Below, in pieces: positions 8,162 through 16,193 of a DNA stretch of 31,683 nucleotides (position 1 is the stretch's first letter; the number at the start of each line of letters is the position of its first letter). Under the pieces are notes generated by a model. That model did no database searches. It was not told where the DNA came from and saw only the letters and a program-made list of their open reading frames with translations. The stretch is from a virus: IMG/VR virus record IMGVR_UViG_3300021440_000089, positions 1 through 31,683 of that record. One strand, given 5' to 3'. Position numbers and translations under genes: made by a program.

Positions 8162-9010
8162 ATGGCAGTTGATAATGATCAAGACAATGAAGAAATTCTT
8201 TCTGATGAATTAAATCAAACTGAAGACGAAAGCGAAGAAAATTCGCAAGAATCCGAAGCTGAAGAAAATTTAGATGATGATTCTGATGTTGTTGTGACCA
8301 TTGGTGAGGAAGCGCCGCCCACCGAAGAGGAAGAGCACGCAAAAGCGCCGGAATGGGTTAAAGATCTGCGCAAAAGCCATCGTGAACAGGCTCGAAGAAT
8401 CAAAGAGCTTGAGGCGCAGGCTGAAGTTAAGCAGCAACCAAAACCCGTTGATCTTGGGCAAAAGCCAACACTCGAAAGTTGTGATTATGACGAGGATAAA
8501 TTCGAAACCGAATTAACTTCTTGGCATGAACGCAAACGAAAAGTAGATGAGCAAGCCGCACAAGAAGAAGGCAAGAAAAAATCAGAGCAAGAATCGTGGA
8601 ATAAAAAACTCGAAAACTACGGCAAGGCTAAAACAGAATTAAAAGTAAAAGATTTTGATGAGGCTGAAGCGGCAGTATTAGAGCATCTTGATACTACGAA
8701 GCAGGGGATTATTGTCAAAGTGGCAAAGAATCCTGCGCTGGTTGTTTTTGCGCTTGGCAAGAATGAAAAAAAGCTAAAAGAGCTTTCCTCAATCACTGAC
8801 CCCGTCGAATTTACTTATGAGCTTGCGCTCTTGGAGATTCAATTGAAAGTAACACGGAAAATACCGCCAGAGCCTGAAAAAACAGTGAGCAAAACGCGCA
8901 CCGGATCGGGCTCGGTAGATAGCACCTTACAGCGTTTGCGCGCCGAAGCTGAAAAAACCGGCAACTATTCAAAAGTAGCTGCTTACAACAGAGAAAAGCG
9001 CAAACGCTAA
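8162..9010 (+). CDS. Scaffolding protein
   Basis: A 282-residue, highly charged, largely helical protein with a very acidic first 60 residues and a basic C-terminus (YNREKRKR). P22 scaffold (303 residues) likewise has a basic helix-turn-helix tail that binds coat subunits during procapsid assembly. It lies between portal and coat and has a strong ribosome site (AAAGGGG before ATG). Immediately followed by an intrinsic terminator. Assignment rests on composition, size and position. Confidence 0.8.
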   Translation: MAVDNDQDNEEILSDELNQTEDESEENSQESEAEENLDDDSDVVVTIGEEAPPTEEEEHAKAPEWVKDLRKSHREQARRIKELEAQAEVKQQPKPVDLGQKPTLESCDYDEDKFETELTSWHERKRKVDEQAAQEEGKKKSEQESWNKKLENYGKAKTELKVKDFDEAEAAVLEHLDTTKQGIIVKVAKNPALVVFALGKNEKKLKELSSITDPVEFTYELALLEIQLKVTRKIPPEPEKTVSKTRTGSGSVDSTLQRLRAEAEKTGNYSKVAAYNREKRKR

Positions 9011-9027
9011 TTAGTTAACAAAACAAC

Positions 9028-9066
9028 AAAGGCCAAGACCTTCACGGGTTCTTGGCCTTTTTTTTG
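9028..9066 (+). terminator. Intrinsic terminator between scaffold and coat
   Basis: Stem AAAGGCCAAGA pairs with TCTTGGCCTTT (11 bp) across an 11-base loop, followed by a T run. Only about 20 bases separate it from the coat ATG, too little for a promoter, so coat expression must read through it. Confidence 0.9.
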
Positions 9067-9086
9067 GAAAAAATTTGGAGATTTAA

Positions 9087-10355
9087 ATGGCTAACCAATT
9101 TAACAAAGAAGAACGAATTGCGTTTGAAGATATTCTTCAAGGCTTTCAAGATGCGTTGGTTTTATCAAGCAACGTGAATGTTTATCAAACCGATTCTACC
9201 GAAATGGAGCGCGCTGCAAATATTATTTGGCGTCCACAGCCTTACGTTGCGCAATCCTTCTCAGGCACGGATCAAACCGCAAACTTCCGCGACTACATTC
9301 AGCTTTCAGTTCCAGCAACGCTTGGCTTTAGTAAGTCAGTTCCTTGGACGCTGAACGCAACAGAATTGCGCGATGCATTGCAAGAAAACCGTTTGGGTGA
9401 TGCCGCGAAACAAAAACTCGCGTCCGATATTAACGTGGCGATCATGAACGTGGCCGCAAACCAAGGCTCGCTTGTTATTAAGCGTACTGTCTCGGCAACC
9501 GGCTTCGATGACGTTGCGTTGATGGATGCGGTAATGAACGAACAGGGCGTGCAATCGTTTGATCGCTACGCTGCATTCTCCAGCCGCGATTACAACAACA
9601 TGGCGAGCAACTTGGCGGGTCGTGCCACCATGCAAGGCAAGCCAGTAACAGCTTATGAGAAAGCCTATGTCGGTAACATTTCAGGCTTCGAAACATTCAA
9701 GCTTGATTATGCGAACCGCTTGACCGCAGCGCTTGGCGTATCCGTAACGTTTAACGGCGCGAACCAATATTACACGCCGAAAGCTATTTCGGTTGCGTCA
9801 TCTGGCGAGACCGCAAACGTTGATAACCGCTTCCAAAACATTTCAATAACGGTGTCGTCTGGCACAGTTAAGGTCGGGGACTGCTTTACCTCGGCTAACG
9901 TGAACGCTGTTCATCACATTACCAAGGCGGACACTGGGCAGCTTAAAACGCACCGCATCACCGCGATCATAAGTGGTAATGGCGGAACCGGAGTTGTGCA
10001 AATCACTCCGCCAATCATTTCTGCTCAAGGCGGCACTGACGCAGAGTTGGAATATCAAAACGTCACAGCAACGCCAGCAAACGGTGCGGCGATTACGTTC
10101 TTGAATACAGCAACTGCAAACGTAAACCCATTCTGGCAAAAAGATGCGATGGAAATTTTACCGGGTCATTACGCAGTACCTACCGATACAGGAACAGCAG
10201 TAATGCGCGCAACCACTGACCAAGGTATCGAGGTTGTCTTCCAGAAGTTTTATGACATCAACACCATGAGAACAAAATATCGTTTAGATACCTTGTTCGG
10301 TGTTGTGAATAAACAGCCGGAAATGTCAGGCATTATTCTTTTCAACCAGGTGTAA
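9087..10355 (+). CDS. Major capsid (coat) protein, P22 gp5-like
   Basis: A 422-residue coat protein, close to P22 gp5 (430). The N-arm, NVYQTDSTEMERAANIIWRPQPYVA (33-57) and PATLGFSKSVPWTLNATELRD resemble the P22 coat family. Residues about 225-345 (SGETANVDNRF to AAITF) form a beta-rich insertion where P22 has its I-domain. The C-terminal YRLDTLFGVVNKQPEMSGIILFNQ closes the HK97-like fold. Strong ribosome site (TTTGGAG). Bounded on both sides by intrinsic terminators. Confidence 0.92.
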   Translation: MANQFNKEERIAFEDILQGFQDALVLSSNVNVYQTDSTEMERAANIIWRPQPYVAQSFSGTDQTANFRDYIQLSVPATLGFSKSVPWTLNATELRDALQENRLGDAAKQKLASDINVAIMNVAANQGSLVIKRTVSATGFDDVALMDAVMNEQGVQSFDRYAAFSSRDYNNMASNLAGRATMQGKPVTAYEKAYVGNISGFETFKLDYANRLTAALGVSVTFNGANQYYTPKAISVASSGETANVDNRFQNISITVSSGTVKVGDCFTSANVNAVHHITKADTGQLKTHRITAIISGNGGTGVVQITPPIISAQGGTDAELEYQNVTATPANGAAITFLNTATANVNPFWQKDAMEILPGHYAVPTDTGTAVMRATTDQGIEVVFQKFYDINTMRTKYRLDTLFGVVNKQPEMSGIILFNQV

Positions 10356-10357
10356 TC

Positions 10358-10384
10358 AATAGGGGCTTTTGCCCCTATTTTTTC
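10358..10384 (+). terminator. Intrinsic terminator after coat
   Basis: AATAGGGGC-TTTT-GCCCCTATT, a 9-bp stem with a T4 loop followed by a T run, beginning 3 bases after the coat stop. Likely limits the ratio of downstream transcripts to coat transcripts. Confidence 0.9.
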
Positions 10385-10421
10385 GCGCACTTAAAATTAA
10401 TTTTTTATAGGATTGCACATC

Positions 10422-11000
10422 ATGTCATTTATTCCTCGTTTAGGTCAGGCCGATATTGTTATCGCGTCCGGCCAATCAGTTATCGTCGGCTCTTTTGGTG
10501 CCGGTCAAACAAAAATCTATTACGGAAATAACGTGCCAAATGCGCCTGTTGTATTTGCATTGCAAGCGGTGCTTGCTCAAGGCTCTGTTGTTCTTTCGCC
10601 CGCGGCAGGAACGACAGTGCGCATTGAGGCATCACCCGCGTGCGAAGTTGAATATGACTTCGGTGCGCAGCCCGCATTAACCAACAACCCTTACGCAGCT
10701 ACAACAGGCCTAACCGCTTTTGCAGGTGGCGGCCAAGGTTCTGCAACACCGCTTACCGGCAACATTAACCGCATCACTGTGTGCGCCACCATTGCGGACT
10801 CCGTAAAACTTCCTGCTGCTTTGGTTGGTCGCCGCGTATCGGTTTACAACGCAGGCGCAACTTCAGCGAACGTTTTCCCGCAAACCGGTGAGAACATTAA
10901 CTCTGGTGCGGCCAACGCTGCATTTGCGGTTGCTACAACTAAAGGCGCGATCTTTGAGTGTGTTGCAACCGGTGTTTGGAACGCAGTTCTTAGCGCATAA
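10422..11000 (+). CDS. Putative head decoration or accessory structural protein
   Basis: A 192-residue protein, Ala/Val/Gly/Thr-rich with alternating hydrophobic residues, suggesting an all-beta fold. The last 90 residues (INRITVCATIADSVKLPAALVG and the terminal GAIFECVATGVWNAVLS) resemble capsid-decoration or fibre-like beta domains. ATG 10422 has AGGA upstream. It is enclosed by its own pair of terminators, which suggests a separately tuned, abundant virion protein. No named family recognised; the structural role is inferred from position and composition. Confidence 0.55.
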   Translation: MSFIPRLGQADIVIASGQSVIVGSFGAGQTKIYYGNNVPNAPVVFALQAVLAQGSVVLSPAAGTTVRIEASPACEVEYDFGAQPALTNNPYAATTGLTAFAGGGQGSATPLTGNINRITVCATIADSVKLPAALVGRRVSVYNAGATSANVFPQTGENINSGAANAAFAVATTKGAIFECVATGVWNAVLSA

Positions 11001-11020
11001 CAATAACGACCTCATGGTTT

Positions 11021-11045
11021 AGGAGGCTTCGGCCTCCTTTTTTAT
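11021..11045 (+). terminator. Intrinsic terminator with UUCG tetraloop
   Basis: AGGAGGC-TTCG-GCCTCCT, a 7-bp stem capped by the very stable UUCG loop, then a T run. Third terminator within 2 kb of the head genes. Confidence 0.9.
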
Positions 11046-11068
11046 TTCACCAACAAAGAGATTACGCA

Positions 11069-11332
11069 ATGAAAAACGCAACCATGCTTTATAAACACCC
11101 TGGTCGCCATGAAATACACGGTGATTTTTTTGATTTCATTATTGTCGACGAAGACGAAGTTGCAAAAACCAAAAAAGAAGGATGGTCTTTGACAACTGAC
11201 GAAGCAAAAGCAAAGGCGAAAAACAAAAAGAAAAAAGAAAGTGAAGAATTGGCTGCTGATCCAGTTGCCGAGCCCTCATCCGAAGGCGAAGACGAAGTTG
11301 CAAAAACCACTGAAGAAGCTGGCGTGAAATAA
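11069..11332 (+). CDS. Small acidic head-region protein
   Basis: An 87-residue protein. The N-terminal half (MLYKHPGRHEIHGDFFDFIIVDEDEVAKTKKEGW) looks like a short conserved domain found between coat and gp4 genes in other P22-like podoviruses. The C-terminal half is a charged, low-complexity Lys/Glu tail containing a duplicated DEVAKT motif. Two bases separate it from the gp4-like gene. Function unknown. Confidence 0.65.
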   Translation: MKNATMLYKHPGRHEIHGDFFDFIIVDEDEVAKTKKEGWSLTTDEAKAKAKNKKKKESEELAADPVAEPSSEGEDEVAKTTEEAGVK

Positions 11333-11334
11333 TC

Positions 11335-11823
11335 GTGGGCTGGTCAAAAAAGCAATACATCGAGCAAGCGTTCGAGTCGATTGGTTTGGCTGCTTATATT
11401 TATGATTTATCGACTGATCAATTAAATAGCGCCGCGATAAAGCTCGATGCAATGCTGGCTGGATGGAATTCTAATGGTGTTCGAATTGGCTGGCCTGCCG
11501 CGGCGAATCCTAAAAGTATTGATTTAGATTCCGACACAAAATCGCCGGACGTTGCTCACGAGGCAATTTATTTAAATCTCGCAATTAGAATTGCACCCGG
11601 GTTCGGAAAGCAGATTCCACCTGAAATATCGCAAGCAGCCGATACCGCCTACAGTAACTTGTTGAATCAAACCGCAGCGCCAACACCCACTAGAAAATTA
11701 CCGAACACAATGCCGCGCGGCGCAGGAAACAAACCGCATCGTTATGGCAACGGCAATCCGTTTATGAATAAACCAGATCAAACAATTGATGCTGGATCAG
11801 ACAGCGAAATTATTTTTGAGTAA
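11335..11823 (+). CDS. Tail accessory factor, P22 gp4-like
   Basis: A 162-residue protein similar in length and pattern to P22 gp4 (166), which binds below the portal ring to close the head. Shared features are the N-terminal helix with LDAMLAGWNSNG, the middle AIYLNLAIRIAPGFGKQIP, and the C-terminal PNTMPRGAGN before a Gly/Asn-rich tail. GTG start. In P22, gp4 also has muralytic activity; the residues responsible cannot be judged here. Followed by small structural genes and gp10. Confidence 0.85.
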   Translation: MGWSKKQYIEQAFESIGLAAYIYDLSTDQLNSAAIKLDAMLAGWNSNGVRIGWPAAANPKSIDLDSDTKSPDVAHEAIYLNLAIRIAPGFGKQIPPEISQAADTAYSNLLNQTAAPTPTRKLPNTMPRGAGNKPHRYGNGNPFMNKPDQTIDAGSDSEIIFE

Positions 11824-11829
11824 AAAAAC

Positions 11830-12285
11830 ATGACCACAATTAATAGTTTAACAGCTGTCGATTCGGTTTCATCATCGGACGCGGTGCCGATTTATTCGAG
11901 CGAGCAGGGTGACGCACGCAAAGCATCAATGTCAGTAATTGCAGCTTTCATCGCCTCACTGATTACTGCGAACGATGACAAGGTCTCGCAATACGCCGCG
12001 CCTTCAGCGACTGCATTTAACGTAACCGTAAATAATAGCTCATCAAGTGTGTGGCTGATATTAACGCCCACAGCAACATTTGCTGCTGGAACTATTACGC
12101 TTCCTGCGGTTGCTTCCTGCGTTGATCGGCAAGAGGTTTTGGTTAATTGCACACAAATAGTTACAGCCTTAACTGTCGCCGGAAATGGCGCAACGGTAAC
12201 AGGCGCGCCAACAACCCTAGCCGCAAACGCATTTTTCAGATTGCGTTTTGATGCAGTGGCAAAAGTTTGGTATCGAGTTGGTTAA
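11830..12285 (+). CDS. Putative virion-associated beta-domain protein
   Basis: A 151-residue protein opening INSLTAVDSVSSSDAVPIYSS and continuing DARKASMSVIAAFI, a motif common at the N-terminus of phage tail or neck proteins. The C-terminal 80 residues are beta-rich and end in FFRLRFDAVAKVWYRVG, like small fibre or head-fibre domains. It lies between gp4- and gp10-like genes, so a neck or head accessory role is likely. The ribosome site is weak. Unnamed family. Confidence 0.6.
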   Translation: MTTINSLTAVDSVSSSDAVPIYSSEQGDARKASMSVIAAFIASLITANDDKVSQYAAPSATAFNVTVNNSSSSVWLILTPTATFAAGTITLPAVASCVDRQEVLVNCTQIVTALTVAGNGATVTGAPTTLAANAFFRLRFDAVAKVWYRVG

Positions 12286-12305
12286 TTCTTTAAGAGATTA
12301 AAATT

Positions 12306-12632
12306 ATGTCAGCAGGCACACCATTTAAACCACGTCGCGGCGGGAACAAAAAAGTTACCGCAACAACAACATCCGCAACCGTCACGATTGGCGCAGGCGA
12401 GAAATCCGTTCGCATTATTAATGCAGGCGCTGTCGTTGGTTATTTTGTTATTTATAACTCAAAAACAGACACTGCGCTTACGGCTGATGCTACGCAAACG
12501 CCGATTGCTGTAGCGGGTGCCGCTGGCTCTGTTTTGGTTGTTGAAAAAGGCGTTGATGACGACACTATTGCATATGCTTCTGATTCTTCAACGGCGGTTT
12601 TGCACTTCCAAGCTGGCGAAGGCGGCAGCTAA
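12306..12632 (+). CDS. Small beta-rich structural protein
   Basis: A 108-residue protein made almost entirely of alternating hydrophobic/Thr/Ala strands (SATVTIGAGEKSVRIINAGAVVGYFVIYN) with a basic N-terminal arm (FKPRRGGNKK). Not recognised. Composition and its position before gp10 suggest a virion component. The ribosome site is poor; it begins 20 bases after the previous stop. Confidence 0.55.
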   Translation: MSAGTPFKPRRGGNKKVTATTTSATVTIGAGEKSVRIINAGAVVGYFVIYNSKTDTALTADATQTPIAVAGAAGSVLVVEKGVDDDTIAYASDSSTAVLHFQAGEGGS

Positions 12633-12636
12633 ATAA

Positions 12637-14037
12637 ATGCAGATCCCAATTCTTAACGGAATTTACTCGGATAGCGTTGCCGATTTTAGAACATCATACC
12701 CGCGCAATTTAATTCCAGTTCCAAAGCAAAATGGAATTTCGCAGGGCTATTTGCGGCCAGCAGAAGGAATTGTTTTATTCGGTACAGGTGCCGGTGTTGA
12801 TCGCGGAGCAATCAATTGGAATGGCGTTTGCTATCGAGTGATGGGCACTTCGTTAGTGTCGATTGATTCGATTGGAAATCAAACTGTTTTAGGTTCAATT
12901 GGTGGAGCTGGCCAAGTTACGTTTGATTATTCATTTGATCGGCTCGGTATTGCTGCAGATGGCAAGTTGCATTACTGGAATGGCACCACGTTAACGCAAG
13001 TCACTGATTCAGATCTTGGAACAGTTAACGACTTTATTTGGGTTGATGGCTATTTTTTAACGACTGATGGCACAAACCTTGTGCAAACAGAGTTGACCGA
13101 TCCAACTTCTGTTAATCCGCTGAAGTACGGCAGCTCAGAAGCTGACCCCGACAAAATTGTCGCGCTTTTAAAATTAAGAAATGAGCCTTACGTTCTTAAT
13201 CGCTACACCATAGAAGTTTTTCAAAATATAGGCGGTGATTTTTTTGTTTTTGAAAGAATTTCCGGCGCTCAAATGCAACGCGGTTGTATTGGCACATTTG
13301 CGTGCGCAGTATTTTTAGAGAGCATTGCTTTTGTTGGAAGTGGTAGAAATGAATCGCCCGCTGTGTGGCTTGGCAGCAATAGCAGCACAGTAAAAATATC
13401 AACACGAGAAATTGATCAAATACTTTCTGAGTATTCAGAAAGTGATCTATCAAAAATAGTCGCTGAAGTTAGGGTCACAAAAGGCCATCAGTTTCTCTAC
13501 ATTCATTTGAGTGATCAAACCTTAGTTTATGACGGTGCCTCCTCCCAAATTCTTGAGGAACCGGTTTGGCATACGCTAACAACTAGCGTTAAAGACAATG
13601 CAATTTACCGCGCAAGAAATTTTGTTTGGTGTTACGACAAATGGCTTTGCGGCGATCCAATCAGCTCGAATCATGGCTATCTTGTTGACAATATTTCCTC
13701 TCACTACAGCGCAATAAATGGCTGGGAATTTGGCACAACTATTATTTACAACGAAAGTCGCGGTGCGATATTTCATGAGCTGGAACTTGTTTGTCTTACT
13801 GGTAATGTTGTGTTAGGTGTTGACCCTACAATTTGGGCGTCTTACACAACTGACGGCGAAACGTGGAGCCAAGAAAAACCAAGAACCGCCGGAAAGCAAG
13901 GCGAGAAAAATAAAAGAATTTCTTGGTTGCAGTGCGGTCACATGAAAAATTGGCGCGCTCAGAAATTTAGAGGCACAAGTGACGCCCACATTTCAATCGC
14001 AAGGCTTGAGGCTCGCCTGGAGCCTTTAAATGTCTAA
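12637..14037 (+). CDS. Packaged DNA stabilization protein, P22 gp10-like
   Basis: A 466-residue protein, close to P22 gp10 (472), the hexameric tail-hub plug that binds gp4 and stops DNA leaking from the full head. The opening MQIPILNGIYSDSVADFRTSYPRNLIPVP and LRPAEGIVLF are typical, followed by blade-like beta repeats (DRLGIAADGKLHYW, FIWVDGYFLTTDG). Starts 4 bases after the preceding gene and overlaps the next by 8 bases. Confidence 0.9.
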   Translation: MQIPILNGIYSDSVADFRTSYPRNLIPVPKQNGISQGYLRPAEGIVLFGTGAGVDRGAINWNGVCYRVMGTSLVSIDSIGNQTVLGSIGGAGQVTFDYSFDRLGIAADGKLHYWNGTTLTQVTDSDLGTVNDFIWVDGYFLTTDGTNLVQTELTDPTSVNPLKYGSSEADPDKIVALLKLRNEPYVLNRYTIEVFQNIGGDFFVFERISGAQMQRGCIGTFACAVFLESIAFVGSGRNESPAVWLGSNSSTVKISTREIDQILSEYSESDLSKIVAEVRVTKGHQFLYIHLSDQTLVYDGASSQILEEPVWHTLTTSVKDNAIYRARNFVWCYDKWLCGDPISSNHGYLVDNISSHYSAINGWEFGTTIIYNESRGAIFHELELVCLTGNVVLGVDPTIWASYTTDGETWSQEKPRTAGKQGEKNKRISWLQCGHMKNWRAQKFRGTSDAHISIARLEARLEPLNV

Positions 14038-14689
14038 GACTCCGCCGCGCGACTTAACGCGAAATTTGCTCAAAGAATTTTTGCCAAACGAGCGAGCCAT
14101 TCGCGCTTTTGAGCAACTTTTCAAAAATACAAATACGTTATTCCCTAATGATGTTGACTTGATCAACAGCGCTATTAACGAAGTAAATGTTTCTGCAGTT
14201 TCTTCAGAGTTAAAAATAAATGCACTTTATGCGCTGATTAAAAGCCTAGCAGATGATGTAGATTTTGTTTTAACGCAACCGCAAAAACCTTCCGTTATTG
14301 ACGAAACGCAACCATGGACACCAATTTTCGGCGGAAGCACAAGCCAATCGGGTCAAGCCTATTCGACGCAAGTCGGTAAAATTTTAACGATTGGCCGATT
14401 TAATTTTGCATCGTTCGATGTGCAACTTTCTACGCTCGGCACCATCACAGGAAATTTACAAATTAAGGGCTTGCCATCTAATGCGATTGTATTTGCGGCA
14501 GCTTCAGTTGGCGCTTTTGCCAATTTAAATACGGCTTATGTGGGACTTAATTTATCCATGCAGGCCAATGCAGGCGTGATTGATGTGACTGGGTTAACTG
14601 CCGCCGCCACATCATCGGGCGCTTCATTGACTTCGGCTAACTTGACGGCGACATCTAGAATTGCCGGTAGCATTGCTTATATTTCTTAG
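14030..14689 (+). CDS. Putative tail needle or fibre protein (gp26 position)
   Basis: A 219-residue protein in the slot P22 uses for the gp26 tail needle. Residues 1-85 are predicted helical (TRNLLKEFLPNERAIRAFEQLF, then INALYALIKSLADDVDF), and residues 95-219 form a Gly/Ser/Thr-rich beta domain ending GSIAYIS, a common trimeric receptor- or fibre-type end. It lacks the long central heptad coiled coil of P22 gp26, so it may be a short needle or a head fibre. Overlaps gp10 by 8 bases. Confidence 0.55.
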   Translation: MSKTPPRDLTRNLLKEFLPNERAIRAFEQLFKNTNTLFPNDVDLINSAINEVNVSAVSSELKINALYALIKSLADDVDFVLTQPQKPSVIDETQPWTPIFGGSTSQSGQAYSTQVGKILTIGRFNFASFDVQLSTLGTITGNLQIKGLPSNAIVFAAASVGAFANLNTAYVGLNLSMQANAGVIDVTGLTAAATSSGASLTSANLTATSRIAGSIAYIS

Positions 14690-14697
14690 GTGAAAAC

Positions 14698-15027
14698 ATG
14701 ACGGCAACAACCGTAAATATTATTCCAGCGAAAACGGCTGAAATAGTCCAAACACTGCAGCACACGGCAACGATTAAAGAAAAAATATCGGAATACATTG
14801 TCACAAACACTACCGGCGCAGCCATTACATTCTCATTAAATTTAGTGAATGCAGCAGGTACTGCGGGCTCTTCAAATTTATTTATTTCTTCAAAAGTTAT
14901 TCAGCCAAATCAGACTTACGCCTGCCCTGAAATTATCGGGCAAACCTTAGAAGTTGGGCAATTTATTTCAACGATTGCTAGCGCAACAGGTTTAAGTATG
15001 CGAGCAAACGCAGTCCAATATAGTTAA
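14698..15027 (+). CDS. Small putative virion protein
   Basis: A 109-residue Thr/Ala/Ile-rich protein with an all-beta pattern (KISEYIVTNTTGAAITFSLNL), similar in character to the small proteins before gp10. Good ribosome site (AGGTGA before ATG) 8 bases after the previous stop. No family recognised. The next 69 bp (15028-15096) hold no gene. Confidence 0.55.
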   Translation: MTATTVNIIPAKTAEIVQTLQHTATIKEKISEYIVTNTTGAAITFSLNLVNAAGTAGSSNLFISSKVIQPNQTYACPEIIGQTLEVGQFISTIASATGLSMRANAVQYS

Positions 15028-15096
15028 AAAATAGTTTTAAAAAGCTGAGCAATAAGAGCGGCCAGCGGCTCATAAACCCCGACATTCGGAGATTTT

Positions 15097-15564
15097 ATGA
15101 ACGCAATAAGCCAAGATTTATCAATAAATCACAACCAAATAACCTGCGACACAGATCTACCCATCCCCTCGCTTGAACAAATAAAAAAACTACAAGAAGC
15201 ACTCATTGAATTCCAGTGCGAGCCACCCGAGCCGCAACATTTTTTTGCGCCCGGCATGTATCTGCGTTCGCTGACAATTCCAGCGGGCCAATTGCTAACA
15301 GGAAAAATTCATAGGCACGCGCATTTTATGATGGTTCTAAAAGGCAAGGCCGAAGTAATTAGTGAATTTGGTCGTGGGGTTGTCGAGGCTGGGCATATTT
15401 CTATTTCTCCTGCTGGCGCCAAGCGTGTTGTTTTAACAATTGAGGATACTCAATTCGTAACCGTTCACCTAAACGAATCTAACACGCAAGATTTAGAAAT
15501 CATTGAAAAAGAACACATAGAGCCAGAAGAAACCAATCAGTTAATCCAGAGGGCGCCGCAATGA
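15097..15564 (+). CDS. Cupin-fold protein in the gp14 position
   Basis: A 155-residue protein with a single cupin core: G69-K-I-H72-R-H74-A-H76 then MMVLKGKAEV, the histidine-cluster first cupin motif, followed by SPAGAKRVVLTIEDTQFVTVHLNES with a further histidine (H124). These could bind a metal. In P22 this slot encodes gp14, which assists assembly of ejection proteins. A role as assembly factor or as virion enzyme is possible but unproved. Strong CGGAG ribosome site; overlaps the gp7-like gene by 4 bases (ATGA). Confidence 0.65.
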   Translation: MNAISQDLSINHNQITCDTDLPIPSLEQIKKLQEALIEFQCEPPEPQHFFAPGMYLRSLTIPAGQLLTGKIHRHAHFMMVLKGKAEVISEFGRGVVEAGHISISPAGAKRVVLTIEDTQFVTVHLNESNTQDLEIIEKEHIEPEETNQLIQRAPQ

Positions 15565-16193
15565 GTTGGTGGTATGTAGGCGCAACGGCCGTATCTGTTG
15601 TTGGCGGCGCAATTAATAGTAATCAGCAAAAGAAAGCGGCGCAGGGCGCAGCCAATTCGCAAAAAAATGCATCGAACGCGTCCATTGCAGAATCTGGAAG
15701 GCAATTTGATGCAATCAGAGAATTATTAAGGCCTTACACGGATGTCGGCTCTAGCGCTGTCAATAAGCAGGGCGATTTAATGGGGCTCAATGGCGACGAA
15801 GCTCAAAAAGCTGCTGTTGATGCCATTCAAAATGGTCCGCAATTTCAGTCAATGGCGCAGCAAGGCGAAAATTCAATTTTGCAAAATGCTTCTGCTACGG
15901 GCGGATTGCGCGGTGGAAATATTCAAGCGTCTCTCGCGCAATTTAGACCCAACTTATTAGCGCAAACCATTCAACAGCAATACCAAAATCTCGGTGGACT
16001 CACCAGCGTTGGCCAAAACGCCGCAGCGGGTGTTGGTAATGCGGGGATGTGGGCTGGCAATCAAAACATAAATGCGCTTAATCAAATTGGCGCTGCTAAT
16101 GCCGGTCAGGCTTTAGCAAATGGAAATGCAAATGCAAATCTAACAAACAATATTGCGCGCGGTGCAATGATGTACATGGGGAGCAAAATGTAA
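15561..16193 (+). CDS. Ejection protein, P22 gp7-like
   Basis: A 210-residue protein clearly resembling P22 gp7, one of three proteins ejected with the DNA to form a channel through the cell envelope. Shared pattern: FDAIRELLRPYTDVGSSAVN, QNGPQFQSMAQQGENSILQNASATGGLRGGN, LAQFRPNLLAQTIQQQYQNLGGLTSVG, then Gly/Ala/Asn-rich helices. The N-terminus (WWYVGATAVSVVGGAI) is hydrophobic and could insert into the membrane. Stop and next start overlap (TAATG). Confidence 0.85.
   Translation: MSWWYVGATAVSVVGGAINSNQQKKAAQGAANSQKNASNASIAESGRQFDAIRELLRPYTDVGSSAVNKQGDLMGLNGDEAQKAAVDAIQNGPQFQSMAQQGENSILQNASATGGLRGGNIQASLAQFRPNLLAQTIQQQYQNLGGLTSVGQNAAAGVGNAGMWAGNQNINALNQIGAANAGQALANGNANANLTNNIARGAMMYMGSKM

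Noticed and set aside
8040-8342. 100-codon minus-strand frame across the portal-scaffold junction
   Set aside because: Antisense to two well-supported genes; Leu/Arg/His-rich as expected for shadow frames.
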